Of a DNA stretch of 64,000 nucleotides, positions 54,864-64,000 are shown one piece after another. This stretch comes from Fulvia fulva (Eukaryota; Ascomycota; Dothideomycetes; Mycosphaerellales; Mycosphaerellaceae), in assembly GCF_020509005.1 (NCBI RefSeq), contig NC_063015.1:3472001-3536000 (forward strand). Reading direction: 5' to 3'. The position numbers and the translations under genes are program-made. The notes beneath the pieces are model-generated. The model saw only the letters and a list, made by a program, of their open reading frames with translations. It was not told where the DNA came from and ran no database searches. Numbering within the stretch: the first letter of the stretch is position 1; each line of letters starts with the position of its first letter.

Positions 54864-55244
54864 ATGAGTGCGGAGCCGGAGAACGGCGGTGGCGACGGTG
54901 ACGCCCGTGACCCCAGCGGCTTCCTCAGCGAGATTATCGGGGCTCCAGTTACGGTGAAGCTCAATTCAGGTGTTGTCTACAAAGGTATATCTCTCGAGAC
55001 GAGCAAGCTCAATGGGATGAAGACTGACGGTCTGCCCAGGCGAACTGCAATCCGTCGATGGCTACATGAACGTCGCACTCGAAGACACGAAAGAATACGT
55101 CGATGGCAAGCACAGGCGGGACTACGGAGACGCCTTTGTTCGTGGCAACAACGGTCAGCCCTCCATTCCGCTATCTAAAGCCTCATACACTTCACTGACC
55201 GAGCAACAGTCATGTACATATCCTCCGACTCTGCATCGTCATAG
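54864..55244 (+). CDS. lsm6: U6 snRNA-associated Sm-like protein LSm6
   Basis: Subunit of the LSm2-8 ring on U6 snRNA and the LSm1-7 ring in mRNA decay. Three exons: 54864-54984, 55040-55153 and 55210-55244 (introns 55 and 56 nt), 89 aa. The Sm fold is clear: PSGFLSEIIGAPVTVKLNSGVVYKG (Sm1 with the LSm6-typical IIG), ELQSVDGYMNVALEDTKEY (with the D-x-MN signature), and Sm2 GDAFVRGNNVMYIS. The phases join perfectly. The final ten codons are Ser-rich. Confidence 0.95.
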
Positions 55245-55250
55245 AACGCA

Positions 55251-55613
55251 ATGCAGCGTCGAATCCGCGAGGAAATCGGCATTCAGCGCGCATACCTCAA
55301 CGCCATACGCGAAAGCTCGAACCATTGTAATCATCAAAGCTGCTACGATAGCGGTCTGGCGGTCCAGGAATGGATTAACCAGTCCGCCACAATCGAGATG
55401 CCGGACGATGCGGCTATTGCTCCGTGGCATGAAAATCGTGCTGTGGTGGAGGGGTTTAGTAGAGGCGAGAGGAAACATCACTGGGACAGGACTGCGATCT
55501 GGTCTATAGAGGGGGTTTTCTTGAGGGATGAGCTTGCTTGGATTGTCTGTCGAGATCATGGGGAGAGTCAGTGCCCGTACGAGCTTCCGTCGGAGTCTTC
55601 GTGGTCCAGATAG
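55251..55613 (+). CDS. Hypothetical ORF (120 aa) overlapping a duplicated methyltransferase tail
   Basis: Starts only 6 bp after the lsm6 stop. It contains IREEIGIQRAYLNAIRES and EWINQSATIEMPDDAAIAPWHE, which look protein-like, but no family is recognised. The last 15 codons run antisense through the duplicated 3' end of the neighbouring methyltransferase (55568-55626), so at least that end is chance coding. Confidence 0.3.
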   Translation: MQRRIREEIGIQRAYLNAIRESSNHCNHQSCYDSGLAVQEWINQSATIEMPDDAAIAPWHENRAVVEGFSRGERKHHWDRTAIWSIEGVFLRDELAWIVCRDHGESQCPYELPSESSWSR

Positions 55614-55727
55614 CATATGTACCGCCGCGGGATCTTACTCCTCTCGTCTTTCGACATCACCAAGGGCCTCAGTGCCTGTACGGCCTTCCGTCGGAATCTT
55701 CGTAGTCCAGACGGCATAAGTATTGCC
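55568..55727 (-). repeat. Tandem duplication of the methyltransferase 3' end (101-bp period)
   Basis: 55568-55626 and 55669-55727 are about 83% identical over 59 bp (49 of 59 by eye), with weaker likeness beyond. On the minus strand the outer copy still reads YAIWTTKTPTEARTGT against YAVWTTKIPTEGRTGT in the gene, but lies after the gene's stop codon. Confidence 0.8.
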
Positions 55728-56687
55728 ATGAACAGTGACCTCTCCTTTCTCATTCTTCTCCACCTCGTCCGCTGAGACAATGTCCATGAAAGTCTTGCGT
55801 ACACGCTCGCGATACACTCCCTCCAGCGCAGCAATGTGCCCCAAGGCGCTGTATCGATCCCACAGGCTATCAACACTCAGCGCCACCTCAAACGGCTCCT
55901 GCTGCTCCGCAATCGGTAGCGAGAACAGCTGGTCATCACTCGCAATGATAAGAGACAGCGGCGTCTTCTTCACTTGCTCATCGAAGACTTTCCGCCATTG
56001 CAAATGGCGAAATCGTGGTACCTCATCGCCAACTTCTTCTGCGACTTTCCAGGTGAGATCATGCAGTCTTGCCTCCCATGGCGTCGAAGCCTTGTGGTCG
56101 CGAGCATTGTTGTAATCCTCGACGTTCCAAACAAGACCAAGGGCAGAATGTCTCGCTAGCACGCGGTGAATCTCTTTCAGTGCGGTCATGTTACTGAACC
56201 AATGGAAACCCTGTTGGTCGAGCCATTCAGCTCGTTGTAATGAAGTACATTCCCCGGGTAAGAGAGTGTTGACATGGCCCAGCGAGCCAGAAAAACAAAT
56301 GAGATCGTGATGTTCACCTACCTGTGCGACAACGACGGCATCGATACTCCCATCCTCCACAGCATCCACTTTCTCCCCCGTCCCATTCACGACTTTCACC
56401 CGCGGCAAGTTCTTGCTCTCGAGGACATTTCTCATGTCAGAATGCGGCTCAACAGCGATAATCTCAAACTCTTCCTCCCTCGCCGCGAGCGCTTCTGTGA
56501 ACTTCCCAGTGCCCGCGGCGAGGTCAATGATCTTGGCATGTTTCTTCCCGGCCACTCCAACATTCTCAAGCAGGAGCTGCACAATTGAGGAAGAGTACGT
56601 CGGGCGATGTGTGTTGTAAGCAGCCGACTTGGCGAAGCCGGATTGTGCGCGTGCATTTATGCCGGAGGCTCCTCCTTGTGTAGCCAT
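55635..56687 (-). CDS. SAM-dependent methyltransferase (Crg1-like class I)
   Basis: Exons 56322-56687 and 55635-56210 with a 111-nt in-frame intron (GTAGGT..CAG). Removing it restores VVVAQGFHWFSN, which matches the AxxFHWF motif after motif IV in this family. 313 aa from MATQGGASG; the frame is open upstream to 56765 but not family-like. Class I motifs: RPTYSSSIVQLLLE, motif I IIDLAAGTGKFTEALA (about residues 50-65), IAVEPHSDMRNVL (motif II) and IDAVVVAQ (motif IV), then LGLVWNVEDYNNA. Yeast Crg1 methylates small toxins such as cantharidin; the substrate here is unknown. Confidence 0.88.
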   Translation of the reverse strand: MATQGGASGINARAQSGFAKSAAYNTHRPTYSSSIVQLLLENVGVAGKKHAKIIDLAAGTGKFTEALAAREEEFEIIAVEPHSDMRNVLESKNLPRVKVVNGTGEKVDAVEDGSIDAVVVAQVGEHHDLICFSGSLGHVNTLLPGECTSLQRAEWLDQQGFHWFSNMTALKEIHRVLARHSALGLVWNVEDYNNARDHKASTPWEARLHDLTWKVAEEVGDEVPRFRHLQWRKVFDEQVKKTPLSLIIASDDQLFSLPIAEQQEPFEVALSVDSLWDRYSALGHIAALEGVYRERVRKTFMDIVSADEVEKNEKGEVTVHGNTYAVWTTKIPTEGRTGTEALGDVERREE

Positions 56688-58762
56688 GACGATGAGCGCT
56701 GTGTGTGTTGACCTTGTTTGGTGGTTGGTGGAATGCTGGGAGGGAGGTGTGGCGCACGCAGGCACAGCAACGAGCTCTTTTTCTCGCTTGGGAAGGAAGG
56801 TTCCTGCGGGTTTCAGTTTTCTTGAGCTGGTGTGGTGTTTCAGGTTTTTGTCGCTGACACTGTGCTGCCAGCCGTTTCTGTGGCTTCAGTCCGGTCAAAG
56901 TGTATTTGTCAAGCAGTTCCTCCGCCAGCCTTTTCTCCCAGCGGTGTGAGCACGGCGGAGAGGGATGGTCGGCGGTGTGTGGCGTAGGGAGGTGGTGTGA
57001 AATTGGCGTGTTTCGGTTTACGAGGTTGTGCATGACGACGATCTGCTGGGAAGCGGTCAATGTTTGCATAAGAGACGCCAAGCTCCCCAAGGACAGATGG
57101 TTGCGGATGATGAATTTGCTGGAGTCGGAGGGCAACATGCACGGTGACCATCCGCTGCTCAACGCAGTTTGCACGACATGCTTTGGGGGATTTTCCGACG
57201 ATGTGGTATAGACTGGTGCGTTATACGCGTTACGCAGTACGCTGGCACGGCAGCAGAGTCCGCACGAGGTGAGCTCGTGGTCGGGGTTGAACATGCGCAA
57301 CGTTACAAGGATGCAGCCACGATTCCATCATTCAGCACATCGCACTGAACCATACAGAGCTGGAAGGCACAGCGCGAGCGTCTGCATCAACGCCGCTGCT
57401 GGGATTGATATTGCAGGCCAGCAGTGCAGTTGAGCGCTTGCCACCTGTTATCACATGTCGATTGCAGGTCGGAAGCATGACGATGCGGTCGGCCGAGCAG
57501 CTAGGCGGGTAGAAACAAGGCGGCTGGATGGGAGGAAAGGAAAATAGATGAGATAGAGAGGCGCCCGCGCAGTGTGCCTCGTGCACTGCATTACTGTATT
57601 CGCGCTGCTGGGGTAGGGTGTGGCGCCGCACAGTACCTGTACATGCTCGGTGGTGGATATTCATGCAGTCTCTGGTCTCAACGCATGCTCGGCTCCTCCG
57701 CCAGGTCGTGTGTGCTGCCTTCGTGGTGAGCGTCAGCAGGCCGCGCAATGGCTGATGACTGCCAGAGAAGCGGGCGCCGAGAGTGCATGCGCTGGATTCT
57801 CGGCTGTGTAAATTATGTAGATAATCTGATTGAAGCAACGGGCTGGATTTTATAGAGTCAAGGTGTTGCTAGCGAATCAGCACGACACGCCCCTAGCGAT
57901 TCCGTACAGACGAGCTTGCCCGCATGCGGTGGAGTGAGGCAAGCCATGCATGGATCGGGCATGGCGCGAACCGTATTTCTGGACAGTGGACACAATGATG
58001 CCCTTTGACAGGGAGGACGAAGGAAGCAAGACTCCGATGTGTGGCTGGTGTCTCGCGCGAGGAATCAGATTTCACAACAACTCACGGCCACGCAGCAGCT
58101 GAGTGCAGGCCATCGAGAGAACGACCATCCACCTCGTTGCTGTGTGTTGCAGTTGTATGTCCATCTTGCAGAGAAGTTTAGCCTCGCGAGAGCCACTGGC
58201 ACAACGCTGAACCATCCACATCCAGAGTTGGCCCGCACTGTCCCGTCCCGCCCCTTCATGCTTTGAGCTCCGCAGCGATTGTGTGGTGCAGGTGGTGGTC
58301 CGTAGCTGGGCGGGGATCTGCAAGCTTGCCCTTCTGCGTGCCTGGATCTTCTTCTGACGACGCAATCTCCTTAGCATTGCGCAACACATTACAGTTCTCT
58401 CATCAGCAGCACGACCACCGAGATTCTCGAATCCATCCTTACGCGTGACGTCGAACCAGCCCTTGCCCTCGCCCCAGACCGACGCCGCATTGTGTTGCGC
58501 AGCCTGGTCGCACGCCTTGAAAGATTTCACGAGTCCCGCCCAACGAACGTCGAGCGACCGATCAACGTCCGCTGTAACACGACCCACGAGGCGGCCCTGT
58601 CCTGTACATACCCAATACCGAACACGCTCGAGCAGACGATAGTCTTCATACATGGGACGACAGGACCAGCAATAGGCTTGACTTCCAAAGTCGCGCTGAG
58701 TAGCTTCTTTGCCGCCCAGTGCTCCGCAAAGCATAACAGCCATTCAACCACAAACCGGATAC
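56688..58762. other. Long intergenic region, no supported gene
   Basis: About 2.1 kb between two divergent genes. Frames up to 244 codons exist on the minus strand but are compositionally inconsistent and overlap others. It probably includes a long leader for the following gene. Confidence 0.4.
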
Positions 58763-61700
58763 ATGCCGAAGGGACTCAATCTGAAGGGTTTCGGACGGCG
58801 CAAGTCCTCCGCTAACATCCTCGAGGGACACTCCGAGGCTTCTGCCTCCGCGCAACCTGCTGCATCTGCATCTGCATCTGCATCGTCTTCCTTCCGCGTG
58901 CTTGAGAGAAAAGACGGAAAGCCAACATATGGCGCGCCGGTAACAAGACCAGAGAGGACCAGCAGCCGGCCATTCGTCTCGCCGCTGCACGCACTGCGAG
59001 GCAAGTCGGCGGACCAGCTGGATCCCTACCCGAACACGTCGGTGCACACGTCTCGAAACAATACCAGACCGGGGTGGCGGTTAAACGACAACGCTAGGGG
59101 AAGTGGTGGGACCACCAACTCAGGCTCCTCCGGCCACTACGACAGTTCTTCGGCGTCGGCCCGCTACAGCTCGACCTCGACGCTGCCCTCGTCTGTTGAC
59201 CAGGATCACCACCACGAGCAACAGGACGACCTGCACTCTGTGCGCAAGGAGGCCACTACGGGCATGTACCGCACCGTGGCAGCAGATGCAGACGAGCCTC
59301 CTCCACCGCCGCCCTCCTTCTCTTCGCGTGCAGCACGCGCATTCTCCTTTGGTAACAGACAGCCCAGAAATTCCAAAGAGACTCCACCACTGGTGCCGGT
59401 GCATACGAGCAGCAGGCCTCCAACACAGCCGCAGCAAAATCAGAGCCCACCCCGAGAACGAGCAATGACCACGAGCAGCTATGCCAGCACGGCCGTCACA
59501 GCGATTCCCATCAAGCGCGAGCTGACGCTGACTTCACCCGATTTTGGCAACGATGACTTTAGCAACATGTTCGACAGCCTGCACAAAGATGCTCCAGCCC
59601 TGCCACCGCCCACGGCGAGTGCCTTTCACCGTACCGTATGTCATTTAATCCGTGTTCCTATGGTTCGCTGCTGACATTCCCGCAGGAGTCGGAACCTATG
59701 TATCCACCCAGAACACTTTCTCGGAACGCTCTGACCCCTTCGCCGAACCCGCTGAAGCTGACATCCTCACGCGATGACTACGACGCCTCGCCATACGCCC
59801 AAGACAGTGACCGACTCATGCACAGTCCTGCGCTTAGCTCGCCGCACACACTAGACGGTACCGCGCCGGGGCCAGCCGATGGGAATGGAATTACCCGAGC
59901 TTTCCTTGGCGGATCCAAGTCAGGTTACTCGCGCGTTCCTGAACGCTACACGTCTCCTGGACCAGAGAGGGCATCTATCTCCAGCTACAGCTCAGTGATG
60001 GATGATGGTGTCGACGGCAGTAAAGAGAACGGACACTACCCTAACCGACAGACGCAGGTCGATGATGAAGATCGATGGGTCAAGAGGGTGGAGCTGCGCG
60101 ACGAGCCCATGACCAGTCCAGTCTCGAGCAGAACCACCACCCAAGCCTTGTCGAGCGCCTCGCGGCTAGGAGCGACCAGCCCTAGCAGCAATGCCGACGA
60201 CTCTCTGTTCAGCGGCGAGTCCAATGCCACGACACCCCGAGCGACGAGACTCGATGTGCGCGACACCTCACTGTACGGGGCGTCACCCAACGGTCCTCCG
60301 TCGCGCGCCGTGCGACCGGCGGCGCACCAGCGCACCGAGAGCGGTAACCTCAAGAAGATGACACCGGCGCAGTTCAAGGCTTTACAAAGGAATGGCCACA
60401 GCGCCAATGCTGAGCACAGCGAAGAAGAGGATCTTTCAGACAACGACTACGATGACGAGGACGAGCATGAGCGCGTGAAGCATCTGGCTAACCAGCGTAG
60501 GAAGCAAGAGGCCAACATGTCGGTATACAGGCAAAAAATGAAGAAGGTCACCGGAGGTGGGCCATCAGACCTACCATCATCCGGAGCTTCCACAATACGG
60601 CCTTCTGTGGATCGTGACTCGAGCGCTCCCGGCGGAATGGGCATACATTTCGGGGGCATCAGCGGTCGACCACCACCAGATGCTGTCCGGGGCTCGCAGC
60701 TCAATGAAGAGGAAGACGAGGATGTACCTCTTGGTATCTTGCAGGCGCATGGTTTTCCAAGTGCCTCAAGACCTCCTACTCGACAGGACGGTGACGCACA
60801 TGGACGACGCAGCTCTATGGCTGGATCCGCCATTAATGGCGGCGGCGCAGGTCAAGGCGCCCTGCCAGCCTTCGCCAGGAGGCTACCCCAGGATCCGTAC
60901 TTCGGTTCTTCTCTTGTCAATCCAAGCACAAGGGAGTCCTTGGCCATGAACGGTCACGCATCCATGATGATGGGACAACCTATGATGCCACAGCCACCCG
61001 CACCTCAAGGTCACCCAGGAGGTTTGGTTGGTGTCATTGCTGGAGAGGAGCGAGCAAAGGCGGCGAGGCGCGCAAACCCCAACATGGCTGCTGGTGGCTT
61101 CAGCACGATGGGACAGATGCCGCTGCCATCGAACATGAATATGCCACCACCAATGCCGCGTGCCAACTCGACGGGCAATCTCGCTCCGCCCTCTGTATAC
61201 GCACCTTCCGGAACTCCACCGATGCCCATGATGCCGCCACAGTTTGCACAGATGATGCCACAAATGCAACAACCTGCGGGTGGCGTAAGCCCGGAGGTCA
61301 TGAAAATGATGGAGATGCAAATGCAAATGATGCAGAACATGATCCAGATGCAGAATATGCAGATGGGAGGTCCACAAACGCCAGGCACACCGCAGCAACA
61401 ACCCGGCCAACAAAGGACCAGTGACTACCTGGGCGTCAACTTTGGCGGTGAGCGACCAATGTCCATGGCAAGCCAGTACGGACCTCCTGGACCGCATAGT
61501 CAAGGTGGTGGCGCGATGACCATGATGAATCCTCCCACCGGCTGGGCACAACCCCCGCAACCTAGAGGCCCAAGACCGAATAGCGCAATGCCACTCCAGG
61601 GAAGCACTTACGCACCATCTGTGCAAGGCCTCAACATGAATGGCGGTGGAGCAAATGGATACGCACCGTCCATGGCACCCAGTGAGCGCAGCAATATTGG

Positions 61701-62055
61701 GATGCCTTCTCGATACCGGCCTGTTACCGCGAATGGAGATACCTCGCGAACTCAGAGCATGACATCTGGGTTTGCTCTAAACGCTTTTGCAAACCAGCAG
61801 ACGTCGCCCGACTTCCCGGTAACACCATACAACGGCCAACAAGTGCAGACACCCAAGCCCACCATCCGGGTCGTTGATAAGCCCAAAGGCGGACCGAAGA
61901 CACAGACACGGCCAGTCGCCGACGAAGAGGACGACGGCTGGGCTGACATGAAGAAGAAGCGTGATGAGAAGAAGAGATTTAAGTGGGGCAAGAAGTCGAC
62001 TTCCCAGGCCACTGCTGAGCCATCTCTCAACGATCTTTATACGGGCATGGATTAG
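58763..62055 (+). CDS. Large low-complexity conserved fungal protein, function unknown
   Basis: Exons 58763-59635 and 59686-62055 (50-nt intron, GTATGT..CAG), 1,080 aa starting MPKGLNLKGFGRRKSSANIL. Mostly disordered: Ser/Pro/Thr-rich first half, then a more conserved helical block near residues 505-570 (NLKKMTPAQFKALQRNG … DNDYDDEDEHERVKHLANQRRKQEANMSVYRQKMKKV), then a Met/Gln/Pro-rich region with a near-repeating MQMQMMQNMIQMQNMQM run (about 60% along). The basic C-terminus is KKKRDEKKRFKWGKKS ending NDLYTGMD. A short GCATCT repeat encodes SASASAS near residue 35. Homologues exist in other ascomycetes to my recollection; no enzymatic motif seen. Confidence 0.78.
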
Positions 62056-62947
62056 ATGTTCCGACATCCTCGAGGACATGTTGTTCGTACAGGTGATTTC
62101 TGGCCCCATTAGGAGGAGCTCGAGCGATGCGACGCAGGATGTAATGTTTCAGCAGAATCCGGCTGGCTTGGATTGCGACCCGAGCGTTGGATGTGATTGA
62201 CACGAGGTCGACAAAGCGTCGCTGGGGTAACGATCGATAGAGGCGTCCGCCGCCATTGTGTGGGATTTTTGGTGTTCGACTGTTCATATTGCATCGCGAT
62301 CGGGATACAAAGGGGCGGCTTTTCACTGGCCAGGCGAGGCGGAGAAAGGGAAAGGATTTCATTCACGCCGTCGGCACTGCAGAGATGTGCGCGGTGGATG
62401 TATTGTTTTGGGCATGCAAGGACTTGGAAAATGTGTGTGTGTGTGTGTGTGTTGACCGGTGGATTGTGTGGTGCATTGCTTTTGAGCGATGGGTAAATGG
62501 AAAAGGGGGGGGGGCGGAGATGGGGTCTCATCAGTGGACCGGGCCTGCTGTGAGGTAAGCGGAATTGGATATATGTCTTAATACCGTAATATCGATCTTG
62601 GATCTGTCAGGTCTTCTCGAGACTCCCGGGAGACGTGCATCGGCTGCGCGGAGTTGGCATGTTTGAAGGGTATTGAAGCGGACGCAACCGAGGGGAGACT
62701 TCCTGACGACAGCGTCTCGAGGAAGAATAAGGTGGTCAAGGCGACTGGTCACAGGACGAACGAGCGTGAACAATGAAGCATGGCAACGGCATTCAGCGAC
62801 CGGCATCTCTTAAGATCCCTCTCTGACCTTCTTCCTCTTCTCCTCACAACCACCATCCGCTCCGAATCTCCAACCGAAACTACTCACACTCAAGCGCAAC
62901 GCCCAATTGAACCCAAACTTCTTTCAACAACTCCAACAATTCCCACA
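62056..62947. other. Intergenic region with a GT microsatellite
   Basis: About 0.9 kb. Includes a (TG)n run near 62430-62451 and a G tract near 62505-62515. The frame of the next gene is open back to 62780, but that part is Thr/Ser/Pro-rich and not obviously coding. Confidence 0.45.
62430..62451. repeat. (TG)n microsatellite
   Basis: Ten to eleven uninterrupted TG dinucleotides in non-coding DNA. Confidence 0.9.
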
Positions 62948-63748
62948 ATGGCCAACTACCCGCGTCACTGGAACGTGCACCACGACTTGCCAGTTGGTGT
63001 AGGCTTCGATCCTCGGCTGGGTCTGCCATACTACATGTCGCGCTACCCAGTGAGCATCAGCTACGAGCCTACAGAGATCCTGCACGAGAACCTTTCACAC
63101 ATCCACCTGCCACCAGGCATGGGCTTCGTACCTGGCATTGCTGGCCCACCGCCGGGTCCCATCAGCTTTGATGAGGACGGCTTTATGTATCTCTATGATC
63201 TGCCTAGCTTTCCTGCTAGTCATACGGCTCGAGCTTGGCGCCAGCGTGAGCGCTACCGTCGTCGTCAGCAGCGCGAGGCAGCCAGAAAGGACGATGCCGC
63301 CTCGCAGACCGACTCCGAGTCAAACACAGATTCCGATGCCACAGTCGTCCCGGGCAACAACCTTGCGAACTGGCCCTACGGCTGGTCGTGGGGTAGCTGG
63401 CAACATGTTCCCTTCCAGCAACTCCAGGAGGTTACGGCGTTCATCGATAGCCCCGACCGTGAGTCCTTCGGCGATGTTTTCAACAAGGCACTTTGGGATG
63501 GTCCACGTTTCCCTGGCGACGACCTCATGACCTGTGTACGTGAACTGTATGCAGCTTGGGAGAGGCACCAGTCGGCAACGAAGGCTGCTGAGCAGAAGAG
63601 GGCAAGGACTGGTGAGGCAGGACCATCTGCTACCCACAACGAGACTTCCTCAGCTGAGACGAGCCCATCCGTGGCAAGCGTCACAAGCGCTGAGAGCGAA
63701 GCTGGGACTGAGGTTAAGAGCAATGATGGCTTGTCGACACCGGAGTAG
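62948..63748 (+). CDS. Hypothetical protein with Pro/Gly/aromatic-rich N-terminus
   Basis: 266 aa from the ATG at 62948 (MANYPRHWNVHHDLPVGVGF), chosen because the preceding open part (from 62780) is low complexity and the ATG has a good context (CACAATGGC). It shows two related turns: LPVGVGFDPRLGLPYYMSRYP and LPPGMGFVPGIAGPPPGP. A basic helix (RAWRQRERYRRRQQREAARK, about 99-118) precedes an acidic Ser-rich stretch, a WPYGWSWGSWQ patch and a helical segment. The C-terminus is Ser/Thr/Glu-rich. No family recognised; no intron. Confidence 0.6.
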   Translation: MANYPRHWNVHHDLPVGVGFDPRLGLPYYMSRYPVSISYEPTEILHENLSHIHLPPGMGFVPGIAGPPPGPISFDEDGFMYLYDLPSFPASHTARAWRQRERYRRRQQREAARKDDAASQTDSESNTDSDATVVPGNNLANWPYGWSWGSWQHVPFQQLQEVTAFIDSPDRESFGDVFNKALWDGPRFPGDDLMTCVRELYAAWERHQSATKAAEQKRARTGEAGPSATHNETSSAETSPSVASVTSAESEAGTEVKSNDGLSTPE

Positions 63749-63904
63749 TCGTAGTAGCGGCTGACTCTCGTAGCGCTTAGCGCTTTCCTGTATCTACGCT
63801 CTCAACGCTGGCAACTGCCACAGTGCTGCGATGGAGGTGTTTACAACTTCGTTTCCACGCTCGACTCAGTCTTCTTCTCCCCCAAAACCGCCTCTTGCAC
63901 CACA

Positions 63905-64000
63905 ATGTCGTCTGCGTTTGCTAACGCATTCGCTACCCTCCTCCCCCTCCTCCTCGACGCGATTCTTGATATGGTCGCCAAGCTCCTGGTCAATTCGCAG
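63905..64000 (+). CDS. Start of a partial ORF running off the window
   Basis: ATG at 63905 in good context (CACAATGTC), reading MSSAFANAFATLLPLLLDAILD and open to the window end. The leucine-rich start could be a signal or membrane segment. Too short to identify. Confidence 0.35.
   Translation, partial: MSSAFANAFATLLPLLLDAILDMVAKLLVNSQ

Noticed and set aside
56566..57300. Minus-strand 244-codon frame upstream of the methyltransferase
   Set aside because: Pro/Thr/His-rich with no domain and overlapping the start of the methyltransferase in another frame; most likely chance.
58072..58743. Minus-strand 223-codon frame upstream of the large low-complexity gene
   Set aside because: Composition rich in Arg/Gln/Trp without motif, lies in the presumed promoter and leader of the plus-strand gene, and is overlapped by other frames.

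Overview
This is nuclear DNA of a filamentous ascomycete, most likely a dothideomycete (class-level inference). Protein genes carry short introns (about 47-110 nt, one of about 250 nt) with GT..AG ends. Typical fungal genes are present: LacA-type GH35, Spp2, Msn2/Seb1-type zinc finger, Mri1, Pup3, mL59, Nep1, Trm112, LSm6. Repeats carry the C:G to T:A decay in CpA/TpG context expected of repeat-induced point mutation (RIP). No rRNA, CRISPR array or convincing tRNA was seen. All exon structures below were worked out by eye from splice sites, reading phase and family conservation.

Layout. 1-4227 is an AT-rich, TpA-rich, stop-riddled island: the integrase end of a Ty3/gypsy element, LTR-like sequence, an internally deleted pogo/Fot1-like element (2031-3161) and a decayed 287-bp MITE (3939-4225). 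4.2-12.1 kb holds a 2EXR/F-box-like gene, a secreted GH35 beta-galactosidase, a BTB protein and splicing factor Spp2. 13.2-15.2 kb holds a DDE transposon with an intact ORF and a 287-bp MITE, followed by about 5.8 kb without a supported gene. 21.0-43.6 kb is a normal gene-rich stretch: Msn2-like factor, GT8 glycosyltransferase, conserved 900-aa protein, Frag1/DRAM/Sfk1-like membrane protein, Mri1 divergent from an aldo-keto reductase, five-repeat Myb-like protein, Pup3 divergent from mL59, membrane-ankyrin protein, E2-like protein lacking the catalytic cysteine, and a GNAT.

44.9-49.5 kb is a second transposon cluster: a full-length Tc1-like element (1,241 bp, TA target duplication) and a Mutator-like element (3,197 bp, 48-bp perfect inverted repeats, 9-bp target duplication). 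Both transposases are broken only by RIP-type nonsense codons. 49.7-64.0 kb resumes with the NEDD8 protease Nep1 (apparently C-terminally truncated by a TAG), a divergent pair of cysteine-containing genes (one clearly secreted), Trm112 divergent from LSm6, a SAM methyltransferase with a duplicated 3' end, two conserved proteins of unknown function and the start of another ORF.

The main theme is one Tc1-like family seen in three states in one window: near-intact parent, MITE, and RIP-decayed MITE with the same deletion junction. Isolated RIP-type stop codons also appear in or beside host genes. Apart from shared promoters, the host genes are not an obvious functional cluster.
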